Assembly (NCBI RefSeq): GCF_052055585.1
Contig: NZ_CP170485.1
Span: 2,418,001 to 2,482,000, forward strand
From: Oceanicaulis sp052055585
GTDB lineage: Bacteria; Pseudomonadota; Alphaproteobacteria; Caulobacterales; Maricaulaceae
Direction: 5' to 3'
DNA length: 64,000 nt
Made by a program: the position numbers and the translations under genes. The notes under the pieces were generated by a model. That model was not told the origin of the DNA, ran no database searches, and worked only from the letters and a program-made list of their open reading frames with translations. The number at the start of each line of letters is the position of its first letter. The stretch's first letter is position 1. Positions 11,019 to 19,630 of this stretch are shown here, in pieces.

Positions 11019-12272
11019 TCAACGCCTTTTCATGATACGGTTACGACGGCGCCGGTTCAGGCGCGAGAAGGAGACGACACGTCCGGTTTCGTCTTCGGCG
11101 GTCGCCGGTTGATCGGCCACAGGCCGGTCATAGACGGACGCCCACGGGAAATCGGAAACCGTCTCGGTCTCCACTTCTCCGAAGCCGTTGAACCGGGTGG
11201 CCATGGCCACGCCGTATGCCCCCAGCAGCGCGAATTCGATCACGTCGCCTTCAGACAGATCCACCGGCAGTTCAACCGGTGCGGTGACAGCATCAATGGC
11301 GTCGCAGGTCGGCCCGTACAGGCGGAAGCCGGCGGTCTGACCGCTGGGTTCGCCCTTGGCCCGGTGCACGCGGATCGGATAGGGCCACTTCATGTGGACC
11401 AGATCGAACAGCGTGCCGTAAGCGCCGTCATTGAGATAAACCTGATCGCCCTTGACCAACTCGACGCGGGTCAGGATCGAGGTGGATTCCGCGCACAGCG
11501 CCCGGCCAGGCTCGCACCACAGATCGGCGTTCTCGAGAACCATCATTTCCTCGAACGCGTTTTCAATGGCGGCCACATACTCAGACAGCGGCGGCGGGGT
11601 CATGCCCGGATAGGCCACGGGGAAGCCGCCGCCCACATCCACGATGTCCACGGTGACAGCCGCGCGCTTGATCAGGCGGGACACGTCCAGCATGGCCCCC
11701 CGATAGGCGCTCGGCGCCATGCACTGGCTGCCCACATGGAAGCTCACGCCCAGCTCGTCCGCATACACGCGGGCGCGCTGGATCAGGTCCACGGCGTCGT
11801 CTTCGGATGCGCCGAACTTGCCCGCCAGCGGCAGCGTCGCACCGTCATTGGAGACAGCGATCCGCACCACCAGGGTCAGGTCCTTGGCGTAACCGGTTTC
11901 GACAAGAATCTTCTCGAGCTCGGCTTCACAGTCGAGCACGAAGATCCGCACACCGTAGTCGAAATAAGCCTTGTTGATGGCGCGCCGGCTTTTCACCGGA
12001 TGCATGAACGCCATGGTCGCATCCGGACACCGGGATGCGATCAGCTCAACTTCATTCAGCGACGCCACATCGAACCAGCGCATGCCAGCGGCATACAGGG
12101 TATCGATCACCCACGCGGACGGGTTTGACTTGACCGCGTAGAGAACTTCGCCGGGAAAATTGTTCTGGAACCAGGATGCCGCAATCGTCAGTCGATCGGG
12201 CCGCGCGCAGGCGACCGGGCCTTCGACAGGCCGAGAGCGGACCAGGTCCAGGGGCGTATGGTAATGAGACAA
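11019..12272 (-). CDS. Fold-III PLP-dependent ornithine (or lysine) decarboxylase
   Basis: Protein of 417 residues in the alanine-racemase-fold decarboxylase family. The PLP lysine is in YAVKSNP; other motifs are HVGSQ, VGGGFP, EPGRALC and the second-subunit Cys in GPTCDAID. It makes putrescine from ornithine (cadaverine if it also accepts lysine). The start is a TTG at 12272: GGGGG lies about nine bases upstream, the N-terminus MSHYHTPLDLV matches the family beginning, and no ATG is available in frame. The tail (about residues 390-417) is basic. It is the first gene of the decarboxylase, DHS-like, speD unit. Ornithine versus lysine preference cannot be read from motifs alone. Confidence 0.9.
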   Translation of the reverse strand: MSHYHTPLDLVRSRPVEGPVACARPDRLTIAASWFQNNFPGEVLYAVKSNPSAWVIDTLYAAGMRWFDVASLNEVELIASRCPDATMAFMHPVKSRRAINKAYFDYGVRIFVLDCEAELEKILVETGYAKDLTLVVRIAVSNDGATLPLAGKFGASEDDAVDLIQRARVYADELGVSFHVGSQCMAPSAYRGAMLDVSRLIKRAAVTVDIVDVGGGFPVAYPGMTPPPLSEYVAAIENAFEEMMVLENADLWCEPGRALCAESTSILTRVELVKGDQVYLNDGAYGTLFDLVHMKWPYPIRVHRAKGEPSGQTAGFRLYGPTCDAIDAVTAPVELPVDLSEGDVIEFALLGAYGVAMATRFNGFGEVETETVSDFPWASVYDRPVADQPATAEDETGRVVSFSRLNRRRRNRIMKRR

Positions 12273-12612
12273 CTCACGGAACCCCCTGCTTGTTGTTAAC
12301 CCAATCCGGCATCGAGCGCGTCGCCTCCGCCGGGAGGGCGCGAATTAGTACCTGTGACCTCGCATGTAAAGTCGAAAAAACGCGCGCCCGACATTTTTTC
12401 CGAGACCCGATTTCATTTCCCAGACCATCTGAACACCAATCAGCCTGAAAAAAAAGTTTTGCACATGACGCTCCATGCCCGAAATCAGGGGTGAAAAGCT
12501 TGGCCAGTCTGGCGATCTGGCCAATAACTCGCGTGCCTGTCATACAATTGACGCGCACATCGCGTTAAAAGAACAAACGCCGCCCACCCCTGAAAGTTCC
12601 GGGAGATCCCGC
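12273..12612. promoter_or_regulatory. 340-bp divergent region upstream of the ornithine decarboxylase and PstS-like genes
   Basis: No gene is seen. A pair of inverted arms, TTGGCCAG (12500-12507) and CTGGCCAA (12517-12524), can form a hairpin. A second small stem (CCTCC/GGAGG near 12325-12335) lies close to the decarboxylase start. The unusually long leader on the decarboxylase side is where the alphaproteobacterial speF leader RNA is found in other genomes. That identity is inference from position, not from a recognised structure. Confidence 0.35.
12537..12543 (+). promoter_or_regulatory. Possible Pho box half-site upstream of the PstS-like gene
   Basis: CTGTCAT is a perfect PhoB half-site 70 bp before the start codon. 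The next half, after a four-base spacer, is TTGACGC and matches poorly. It is reported because the gene product is a phosphate-binding type and another Pho box is present in the window, but the evidence is weak. Confidence 0.25.
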
Positions 12613-13830
12613 ATGGCCTATCTGCGCGCCGACCACGGTTTCATCGCACTGGCGATGCTCGCTCTCGCCGCCTGCGGAGAACCGCGGGAAGAGATTGTCC
12701 TTCTGGACGAGCCTGTCGAGACGGTGGCGACCACGCCGCAACAAGCGACCACTCTGGGCGCAGGTGTCGGCGGGCGTGAGGGCCTGCGCATGGTGGGGTC
12801 CTCCACGGTCTTCCCGTTCGCGACGGCCGTGGCGGAGAATTTCGGCGCCAAGAGCGCCTTCCCCACGCCGGTCGTGGAATCAACCGGCACGGGGGGCGGG
12901 ATGAACTTGTTCTGCGCCGGTGTGGGCTTGGGCTTTCCTGACCTGACCGGCGCATCACGCCCGATCAAGGCGACCGAGTACCAGCTGTGCCAGGACAATG
13001 GCGTGGTCGCCATCACCGAAATTCCGATCGGATATGACGGCATCGTGCTGGGCAATTCCGTCGTTTCGGACGCCATGGACATCGAGCGCGTCCAGCTCTT
13101 CCTGGCCCTGGTTGCAGAAACGCCCATGCCGGTGAACGCCGAGGGCGAAGCCCTGTTTGACGGTCGCGGCGCGCTGATCGATGGCCGCAGCTATGGCGAT
13201 ATTTCCGGATTCTCCTGCGACTCCTTCATCGCCAACCCCTTCCAGCGCTGGTCCGACATCTCCCCGGACCTGCCCGCCCTGCGCATCGAGGTGTTCGGCC
13301 CGCCGCCGACCTCGGGTACGCGCGACGCCTTTGTCGAACTCGACATGATCGAGGGCGCCCAGCAGGTTCCGTGTCTGGATGCGCTCTCTGACAGCGACGC
13401 GCACATGTTCGAGCGTCTGGCCTCACGCATTCGCGAGGATGGCGCCTGGGTGGATGCGGGCGAAAACGACAACACGATCGTCCAGACCCTCGCCAATTCT
13501 CCCTCCGCTTTCGGGATATTTGGCTATTCCTTCCTGGAGCAGAATGGCGATCGCATTCAGGCCGCCCGAATCGACGGGATCGAACCCACCTATGAGAACA
13601 TCTCCAACGGTGTTTATCCCGGCTCGCGTTCGCTGTTTATCTACGTCAAGAACCAGCATGACGGCGTCGCGCCGGGGCTGCAGGCTTTCGTCGAGGAGCT
13701 GACCAGCGAAGACGCGTGGGGGCCGTTCGGCTATCTCGCCGAGCGCGGTCTGATCGCCCTGCCTGAAGCCCGCCGCCAGGAAGCGGCGGAGGCGGCGCGC
13801 GCCCTGACCCCCATGCAAACGCCCGGCTAG
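12613..13830 (+). CDS. PstS-like phosphate-binding lipoprotein
   Basis: Periplasmic substrate-binding protein of 405 residues. The signal peptide ends in a lipobox (ALAAC, Cys about residue 20), so it should be a lipoprotein. Phosphate-binding signatures are GSSTVFPFA and STGTGGGMNLFC, followed later by PPTSGTRDAF and NSPSAFGIFGYSF. The start at 12613 has GGGAG seven bases upstream. No pstC, pstA or pstB is adjacent, so it may serve a distant Pst transporter or act as a phosphate sensor or scavenger. A nine-base direct repeat (ACGCCCGGC) brackets its TAG stop codon, and an imperfect hairpin follows at about 13833-13861. Confidence 0.87.
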   Translation: MAYLRADHGFIALAMLALAACGEPREEIVLLDEPVETVATTPQQATTLGAGVGGREGLRMVGSSTVFPFATAVAENFGAKSAFPTPVVESTGTGGGMNLFCAGVGLGFPDLTGASRPIKATEYQLCQDNGVVAITEIPIGYDGIVLGNSVVSDAMDIERVQLFLALVAETPMPVNAEGEALFDGRGALIDGRSYGDISGFSCDSFIANPFQRWSDISPDLPALRIEVFGPPPTSGTRDAFVELDMIEGAQQVPCLDALSDSDAHMFERLASRIREDGAWVDAGENDNTIVQTLANSPSAFGIFGYSFLEQNGDRIQAARIDGIEPTYENISNGVYPGSRSLFIYVKNQHDGVAPGLQAFVEELTSEDAWGPFGYLAERGLIALPEARRQEAAEAARALTPMQTPG

Positions 13831-13943
13831 ACGCCCGGCCTGCTCGTTTTGGCAGACCGGGGTTGCGCTAGCGCGGCCTCGCCAAGCCTCACGGCACGTG
13901 ATAGGCCCCGAATGCAACGCATCGTTTCACTTGGGGATGTTAT

Positions 13944-14597
13944 ATGGACGCGCTGGATTTGAGCCTGATGACGGCCTCGCTCGTCACGTTTTTCGTCGTG
14001 ATCGACCCGATCGGCGTGGCGCCGATCTTCGCCAGTCTGACCGAAGGCTCCACCAACGCGCACCGGCGCGTCATGGCCATCAAATCCGTTCTGATCGCCA
14101 CTGCGGTTCTGTTCGGCTTCGCCTATCTGGGCGAATGGCTACTCGACGCCCTGCATGTGAGTCTGGACGCCTTCCGCGCTGCGGGCGGCGTGCTGCTGTT
14201 CATGCTGGCGCTCGACATGATCTTCGAGACCCGCTCCAAGCGCCGTGAAGAACGCGCGGAAGCCCTCAACGAAGCCGATGAGGAAATCCCCGGCACCCAT
14301 GAAGACATCTCCGTCTTCCCCATGGCGATCCCCATGCTGGCGGGCCCGGGCGCCATCGCCTCCATCATGCTGTTCATGAACGAGGCGGAAGGTCTGGGCG
14401 GTCAGATGATGGTGTTCATCGGCATGGGCGCGAACCTCTTGCTCTGCCTGGTGCTGTTCCTGGCCGTAGGCGCGATCATGAGGCTGATCGGTGATACGCT
14501 CGCCGCGATGATCACCCGTATTCTGGGCGTCATTCTGGCGGCGCTTGCGGCGCAGTTCATCTTTGACGGCATTCAGGGCGCGCTGCTGGCGGGCTAG
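13944..14597 (+). CDS. MarC family (NAAT) inner-membrane protein
   Basis: Protein of 217 residues with about six hydrophobic segments in a three-plus-three pattern. Family motifs are VVIDPIGVAPIFASL near the N-terminus and MAIPMLAGPGAIASI at the start of the second half, with a charged loop between (KRREERAEALNEADEEI). MarC/UPF0056 proteins are inner-membrane proteins of uncertain transport role; the old link to multiple antibiotic resistance was not upheld. The gene lies 113 bp after the PstS-like gene on the same strand. Family sure, function unknown. Confidence 0.92.
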   Translation: MDALDLSLMTASLVTFFVVIDPIGVAPIFASLTEGSTNAHRRVMAIKSVLIATAVLFGFAYLGEWLLDALHVSLDAFRAAGGVLLFMLALDMIFETRSKRREERAEALNEADEEIPGTHEDISVFPMAIPMLAGPGAIASIMLFMNEAEGLGGQMMVFIGMGANLLLCLVLFLAVGAIMRLIGDTLAAMITRILGVILAALAAQFIFDGIQGALLAG

Positions 14598-14670
14598 TCG
14601 CGCCGCCCTTACCAATTATTAGCCGGATGGGGCCATACTCGCGCCGTATTGGTGTGGGAGCGTCCCGTCC

Positions 14671-14847
14671 GTGTCTTTCCGTCTGATCATACTCGCCATA
14701 GCGGGCGTTATCGCTCTGGGCGGCCTTCTGGCTGGCGCGCTGAGCCTGATGGGCGGCGCGATTGATCAGGCTGTGGCGTTCACCTGGCCGGGCCTTGCGG
14801 GCGCAGTAGCGCTGGCGCTGATGGTCCCGGGCCGCCCCGCGAAATAG
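14671..14847 (+). CDS. Small two-helix membrane protein (possible)
   Basis: A 58-residue frame beginning with GTG. It holds two hydrophobic stretches (LIILAIAGVIALGGLLAGAL and AFTWPGLAGAVALALMV) separated by a short loop with an Asp, and it ends with a basic tail. GGGAG lies about 11 bases upstream, a long spacing. It fills the gap between marC and the convergent fusion gene, ending six bases before the latter's stop. No known family was recognised. The alternating hydrophobic codon pattern supports a real gene, but it could be spurious. Confidence 0.45.
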   Translation: MSFRLIILAIAGVIALGGLLAGALSLMGGAIDQAVAFTWPGLAGAVALALMVPGRPAK

Positions 14848-14853
14848 ACCTCG

Positions 14854-16398
14854 CTAGCCGCGGTCCTTCCAGACAATCCGATAAAGATCAAAGCGGCGGT
14901 CGCGCAGATTGCGCACCGTGCCCGACCGGCGCGCCTGCACAAGATCGTCCAGGTGCAGGTCCGCCACCGCAATCGTCTCCACATTCTCGCTGGTCTCGGC
15001 GGCGATGCCGTCGCGGGCGAAGGGGAAGTCGCACGGGGTCAGAATGGCGCTCTGGGCGTAGTTGATGTCCATGTTCTCAACGCCCGGCAGATTGCCCACA
15101 TTGCCCGCAGTGACCACATAGAGCTGGTTCTCGATTGCGCGCGCATGGGCGCAATAGCGCACCCGCAAATGCCCGCCCCGGTCATCGGTGGCGTAGGGCG
15201 CGAAGATGATCTTGGCGCCCTCATCGGCGAGACGCCGCGCCAGCTCGGGGAATTCGGTGTCATAGCAGATCAGCACGCCCACAGGCCCGCAATCGGTCGG
15301 GATGGTGGCGACGGCATCACCGCCCTTGATATTCCACCAGTAGCGCTCGTTGGGCGTCGGGTGGATCTTCTCCTGAGCGTGCACCGAGCCGTCGCGCAGG
15401 AACACATAGGCGACGTTCTGAATGTCGCCATCATCGGTGCGCGTGGGGTGTGACCCGCCGACAATGTTGATGTTGTAGCGCACCGCCAACGTGCTCATCA
15501 GCTCGATGAAGCGCGGGGTGTGGCGCGACAGGGCGGCGATGCTTTCTTCCGGCGTCAGCTTGCGCTTTTCCAGCGCCAAGAGGGCCACGGTGAACATTTC
15601 CGGGAAGACGCAGAAATCGGCGCGATAGTCCGAGCAGACCTCGACGAAGTATTCAACGTTGCGCTCGAACTCCTTGAGCGTCTCCATCGAGCGCATGGCC
15701 ATCTGGATCGCCGCCACACGCACCGTATTGGGCGTGGGGCGGTTCACCGGACCATTGCTCTCGTTATACATCGGGTTGCGCCAGACCATCCGGGCCGCTG
15801 CGCCGCCTGACTCCTTGTCGTCCGGCAGATAGCCCTTCAGAACGCCCGCTGGCTCGTACCCCATGCGCATCTGGAAGTTCAGCACCGGGTCGCGCAATTC
15901 ATTACTGACCACGGCGTCGAGATAATCCTGCGGGGTGGGGTATTGCTTGCGCTTGCGGCGGAAGCCCGCCATGCGGCCGCCAAAGACCACGCCTTTCAGC
16001 CCCCAGTCCTCGCACAGGGCCTTGCGCGCATCATACAGGCGCTGACCGATGCGCAGGCGACGGCGGCTGGGATCAACCGCGACTTCCATGCCATAGACCC
16101 AGTCCCCGTCCGGATCGTGGCGCGCGGCGAAACCGCCGCCGGTGATGCTGGCCCAGGTATGGCGGGAGAAGGCGGATTCCTCGTCAATGATGAAGCTGGC
16201 GCACCAGCCCACCAGATCGCCCTCATACTCCACCACGAACTGGCCATCAGGGAAGTTGGCGATCTGGCCGCGGATCATCGCAGGCGTGTCAGGATCCCAG
16301 CCCGGATAGGCCCGCTCCTGCAGGTCCAGAATGGCGGGCACATCGGCCAGCGTGGCGGTCCGGACCAGTAGTTTTGCGGAGCGGCGGGTCTGGGTCAT
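14854..16398 (-). CDS. GNAT acetyltransferase / carbon-nitrogen hydrolase fusion protein
   Basis: Protein of 514 residues with two enzymes. About residues 8-200 are a GNAT N-acetyltransferase domain (RTATLADVPAILDLQERAYPG, and acetyl-CoA loop region RRRLRIGQRLYDARKAL). About residues 225-505 are a nitrilase-superfamily domain with the full Glu-Lys-Cys triad: FPEMF, EKIHPTPNE and LICYDTEFPE. This fusion type is known in bacteria, and its substrate is not established. The start at 16398 has AAGGA six bases upstream. It lies 140 bp downstream of aguB on the same strand, which hints at amine or amide metabolism. Domain calls strong. Confidence 0.93.
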   Translation of the reverse strand: MTQTRRSAKLLVRTATLADVPAILDLQERAYPGWDPDTPAMIRGQIANFPDGQFVVEYEGDLVGWCASFIIDEESAFSRHTWASITGGGFAARHDPDGDWVYGMEVAVDPSRRRLRIGQRLYDARKALCEDWGLKGVVFGGRMAGFRRKRKQYPTPQDYLDAVVSNELRDPVLNFQMRMGYEPAGVLKGYLPDDKESGGAAARMVWRNPMYNESNGPVNRPTPNTVRVAAIQMAMRSMETLKEFERNVEYFVEVCSDYRADFCVFPEMFTVALLALEKRKLTPEESIAALSRHTPRFIELMSTLAVRYNINIVGGSHPTRTDDGDIQNVAYVFLRDGSVHAQEKIHPTPNERYWWNIKGGDAVATIPTDCGPVGVLICYDTEFPELARRLADEGAKIIFAPYATDDRGGHLRVRYCAHARAIENQLYVVTAGNVGNLPGVENMDINYAQSAILTPCDFPFARDGIAAETSENVETIAVADLHLDDLVQARRSGTVRNLRDRRFDLYRIVWKDRG

Positions 16399-16538
16399 GC
16401 GAGGTCCTTCTGCACAGAACACGCTTCACCGCGCCGGACAGAAAATCCGGGCGGTGAAGCCGTCGGTTCAGAGCTGGCGGGCGCCAGCCTTTGACTATGA
16501 ACGCACAAACCGATTGGCCGGTTCCGCGCGCGTCTGCC

Positions 16539-17372
16539 CTAGAGATAGAGCTCGGGACGACGGTCGCGGAAAAAGCCCCAGGCCGCGCGGAACGTGTCGA
16601 GCTCCTTGCGATTGAAGGTCGCGGTCAGAACTCCGGTCTCGGTCCGGCCCAGATCGGCTTTCACCTCGCCGGTATTGTCGCAGATGAAGCTGGTGCCATA
16701 GAACACCTGCCCGTCCTCATCCCCGATCCGGTTGGCCGCGCCCACAGGGATGCAGTTGGAGACGGCATGCCCCTGCATGGCCCGGCGCCAGGCCGCGGCG
16801 GTGTCGAGCGCCGGATTGTGCGGCTCAGCCCCGATCGCGGTCGGGTAGAGCAGCATTTCCGCGCCCAGAAGCGCCATGGAGCGAGCGGCTTCGGGGAACC
16901 ACTGGTCCCAGCAAATGCCGACGCCCACCTTGCCGAATTTGGTGTCCCAGACCTTGAAGCCGGTATCGCCGGGGCGGAAGTAATACTTCTCCTGATACCC
17001 CGGACCGTCAGGGATATGGCTTTTGCGATAGACGCCCAGCGCCTTGCCGCCCGCATCCAGCATGACCATGGAATTGTAGTAGAGCGGCCCCTCGCGCTCA
17101 TAGATGGAGACCGAGATGGCCACATCCAGCTCTTGCGCGAGTTTCTGCATGGCGATGACGCACGGATGCTCCATCGCCGGATAGGCGGTCGCAAACCAGT
17201 CCTCGACCTGGGTCTTGCAGAAATACGGCCCCTGGAACAGTTCGGGCGGCAGGATCACCTGCGCACCCCGCCCGGCCGCTTCGCGCACCAGCTCTGAAAT
17301 GGTCTTGATGTTGGCGTCCATGCTGCCGCCCAGCGGCGCTTGCAGGACACCCATGGTGAAAGTGTCGGTCAT
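16539..17372 (-). CDS. aguB: N-carbamoylputrescine amidase
   Basis: Nitrilase-superfamily hydrolase of 277 residues that converts N-carbamoylputrescine to putrescine, CO2 and ammonia. Triad: Glu in LPPELFQGPYFC, Lys in YRKSHIPDGPGYQEKYYF and Cys in GVGICWDQWFPE; these flanking residues are the ones typical of AguB. Its ATG overlaps the TAA of the upstream serine hydrolase gene by one base (TAATG), so translation is coupled. Together with aguA two genes upstream it completes the agmatine route to putrescine, parallel to ornithine decarboxylase at 11 kb. Confidence 0.94.
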   Translation of the reverse strand: MTDTFTMGVLQAPLGGSMDANIKTISELVREAAGRGAQVILPPELFQGPYFCKTQVEDWFATAYPAMEHPCVIAMQKLAQELDVAISVSIYEREGPLYYNSMVMLDAGGKALGVYRKSHIPDGPGYQEKYYFRPGDTGFKVWDTKFGKVGVGICWDQWFPEAARSMALLGAEMLLYPTAIGAEPHNPALDTAAAWRRAMQGHAVSNCIPVGAANRIGDEDGQVFYGTSFICDNTGEVKADLGRTETGVLTATFNRKELDTFRAAWGFFRDRRPELYL

Positions 17373-18556
17373 TATCTCATCCGAGCGATCGCATCGTCGA
17401 CAAAGGCCCCAGGGCCATCGCCGGTGCGCATATCCATTGCCGTAGGCCAGAGCAAGCGCGGAAGTCCGAAATCGGCGTTCCACAGCGCCACGAATGCAAA
17501 ACCGGTCTCCGGCTCCAGCACGACCTGTGAGCCATATCCGGCCAGCGCGCCGCCATGTACGATCAGCGTACGCTCGCCCTGCCAGTCATAAATCCGCCAG
17601 CCCAGACCATAAGAGGTGTCCTCCACCCGGCCCAGTCGACGCAGATTGCGGGTTTCCCGAAGCGAGCGGGTTTGCGGGGTATGAGCGCGCTCGATCGCGC
17701 TTTCCGGCAAACCATACGCTTGCGGGTCCATCTGGGCCTGCGCCCAGATGATCAGATCATTGAGGCTGAGTGACACGCCCGCCGCCGCCGGCAGGGTGTC
17801 GTAATCGGTCGCCGCATCGCCCAGACGCTGCGAGCGTCCGAAATGGGGCGCCGCCCAGCTCTCGGCGCGCTCGAGATTTTCAGCTCCAAAGCCGGCGCTT
17901 TGCATCCCCAGCGGATCAAACAGATAGGTCTGCACCGCGTCCTGATAGCTCTGCCCGGTCGCGTCCTCGATCAGATCGCGCACCACGTCGAACGCCACAT
18001 TCTGATAGGTGTAGCATTCCCCCATCGGGCACAGCAGCGGTACTTCGGTCAGGCGCGCCCGAACTGTATGCGCATCCCGACCCGCCTCAATCAGATTGTC
18101 ATAAGCGTTCGGCGGCAAACCCGTCTGATGGCTGGCGAGCTCCCGCCAGGTCGGCTGCCGCTCACCATCAAGGTCCAGCACGCTCGTCGGGACACGCGCG
18201 TCCAGACTGACCAGCCCGGCGTCATCAAGCAGGCCCAGCATGGTCCCCGCGAAGGTTTTCGACACCGACGCCAGACGGAACACCGTATCCGCCGTCACCG
18301 GCTCTCCGGAGCCGCGGCGCGTCTCGCCGGAGGTGTAGATCGCCACCGGCTGACCATTTTCCAGGATCGCCGCGGCAAAGCCGACCATGCGCTCATGCTG
18401 GGCGACATCGGCCACCTCGAGCTGGAAGGCGTCGAGATAGTCGAGCGCTTCCTCCATCGCGCGCATCGGCGCTTCGGCTTCAGGAGAGCTTGAGGCCGCG
18501 GATGTATCCGCCAGGGCCAGAGACAGTACGCTGAGCGGAAGTGCGAGTGCGATCAC
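17372..18556 (-). CDS. Serine hydrolase of the beta-lactamase / D,D-peptidase fold
   Basis: Protein of about 394 residues. The active-site motifs are SVSK (SxxK), YQN (YxN) and VHGGALAGYGS (HGG). A hydrophobic N-terminus (ALALPLSVLSLALA) suggests export. The start is uncertain. A GTG at 18556 lies 14 bases after the aguA stop with GGTGG just upstream; an ATG at 18613 inside aguA would add 19 residues. It sits between aguA and aguB with tight spacing on both sides, so it is almost certainly co-transcribed with them. That is odd for a putrescine operon, because an exported esterase or peptidase has no known role there. Class C beta-lactamase activity should not be assumed. Confidence 0.88.
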   Translation of the reverse strand: MIALALPLSVLSLALADTSAASSSPEAEAPMRAMEEALDYLDAFQLEVADVAQHERMVGFAAAILENGQPVAIYTSGETRRGSGEPVTADTVFRLASVSKTFAGTMLGLLDDAGLVSLDARVPTSVLDLDGERQPTWRELASHQTGLPPNAYDNLIEAGRDAHTVRARLTEVPLLCPMGECYTYQNVAFDVVRDLIEDATGQSYQDAVQTYLFDPLGMQSAGFGAENLERAESWAAPHFGRSQRLGDAATDYDTLPAAAGVSLSLNDLIIWAQAQMDPQAYGLPESAIERAHTPQTRSLRETRNLRRLGRVEDTSYGLGWRIYDWQGERTLIVHGGALAGYGSQVVLEPETGFAFVALWNADFGLPRLLWPTAMDMRTGDGPGAFVDDAIARMR

Positions 18557-18569
18557 GGCGCCACCATGG

Positions 18570-19577
18570 CTATTCGGGTTGGTTATTGGTGACGCAATGG
18601 AATGCGCCGCCACCCGTCAGGATATGGTTTGCGGGGCTCGCGACAACCTCATGATCAGGAAAAGCGTGGGAAAGTGATCGCACAGCCTCTTCGGCATACC
18701 GGTTATAGGCCGGCATGACCACATGGCGCGGCCCGATGATCCAGTTCATGTGAGACGCAGCCGCAGGCCCGCCATCCAGGCTTTCCACAAAGCCCGGAGA
18801 GGGAATCTCGATCACTTTCAGAACACGGCCCCTGGCGTCCCTGGCCTGTTTGAGCGCCCGGATGGTGCGGGCATAGAGCGCCGTATTGGGATCGCCCACG
18901 CCCGAAGGACGCTGGGTCACGACAACACCCGGCGCTGCAAAGCGCGCCACATTGTCGATATGCCCGTCCGTATGATCGCCCGCCAGACCGTCATCGAGCC
19001 AGATCACCTTTTCAATGCCGCAGGTGCGCTTGAGATCCGCTTCCACCTGCGCTTCAGACAGGCGCGGATTGCGGTTGGGATTGAGCACCACATCGCGCGT
19101 GGTGATCGCCGTGCCCTCGCCGTCAAACTCCAGAGCGCCGCCTTCGCAAATCCAGTCGAGCGTTTCGATCGTTGCGCCGGCGCGTTTGGCGATCACGGCG
19201 CCAATGCTTTCATCGCCGGGGTATTCATATTTGCCGCCCCAGCCATTGAAGCGGAAGCGCAGGGCTTTCAGCCCCTCATCGGTCTTCACAAAGACCGGGC
19301 CGGTGTCACGGGTCCACACATCGCCATAGGCCGCGCGCACATACACAGCCCTTTCGCCCAACGCCTGACGGGCGCTGGCTTCGGCCTCGGCGTTGGCGAC
19401 ATAGATCACCAGCTTCTGCGCCTTGCCGGTCGCGCCCGGCGCGGCGACGAGGCTCAGAAACTCGGTGAATTCCGTGCGCGCGCCCTCCAGCGACTCCGCC
19501 CAGTCCTCATGATAGGGCCAGGCGGTGTGGATGACGGATTGGGGCGCGGTTTCGTGGGGTACGGTGCGTGTGGTCAT
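18570..19577 (-). CDS. aguA: Agmatine deiminase
   Basis: Protein of 335 residues of the peptidylarginine-deiminase-like (PAD_porph) family. It converts agmatine to N-carbamoylputrescine and ammonia. Motifs: YGDVWTRDTGPVFV, RFNGWGGKY, CEGGALEFDGEG, GDHTDGHIDN and the catalytic Cys in GGGAFHCVTNNQP at the C-terminus. It is the first gene of the aguA, serine hydrolase, aguB unit. A source of agmatine (arginine decarboxylase) is not in the window. No strong ribosome site is visible before the ATG. Confidence 0.95.
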   Translation of the reverse strand: MTTRTVPHETAPQSVIHTAWPYHEDWAESLEGARTEFTEFLSLVAAPGATGKAQKLVIYVANAEAEASARQALGERAVYVRAAYGDVWTRDTGPVFVKTDEGLKALRFRFNGWGGKYEYPGDESIGAVIAKRAGATIETLDWICEGGALEFDGEGTAITTRDVVLNPNRNPRLSEAQVEADLKRTCGIEKVIWLDDGLAGDHTDGHIDNVARFAAPGVVVTQRPSGVGDPNTALYARTIRALKQARDARGRVLKVIEIPSPGFVESLDGGPAAASHMNWIIGPRHVVMPAYNRYAEEAVRSLSHAFPDHEVVASPANHILTGGGAFHCVTNNQPE

Positions 19578-19630
19578 GCAACGCCCATATCATGCGCCGC
19601 ACCCCGGTTGTAGAGGATTTATCGCAAGCG

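Noticed and set aside
12274..12558. A 94-codon minus-strand frame upstream of ornithine decarboxylase
   Set aside because: Covers a leader with stem-loops and homopolymer runs; no coding character.
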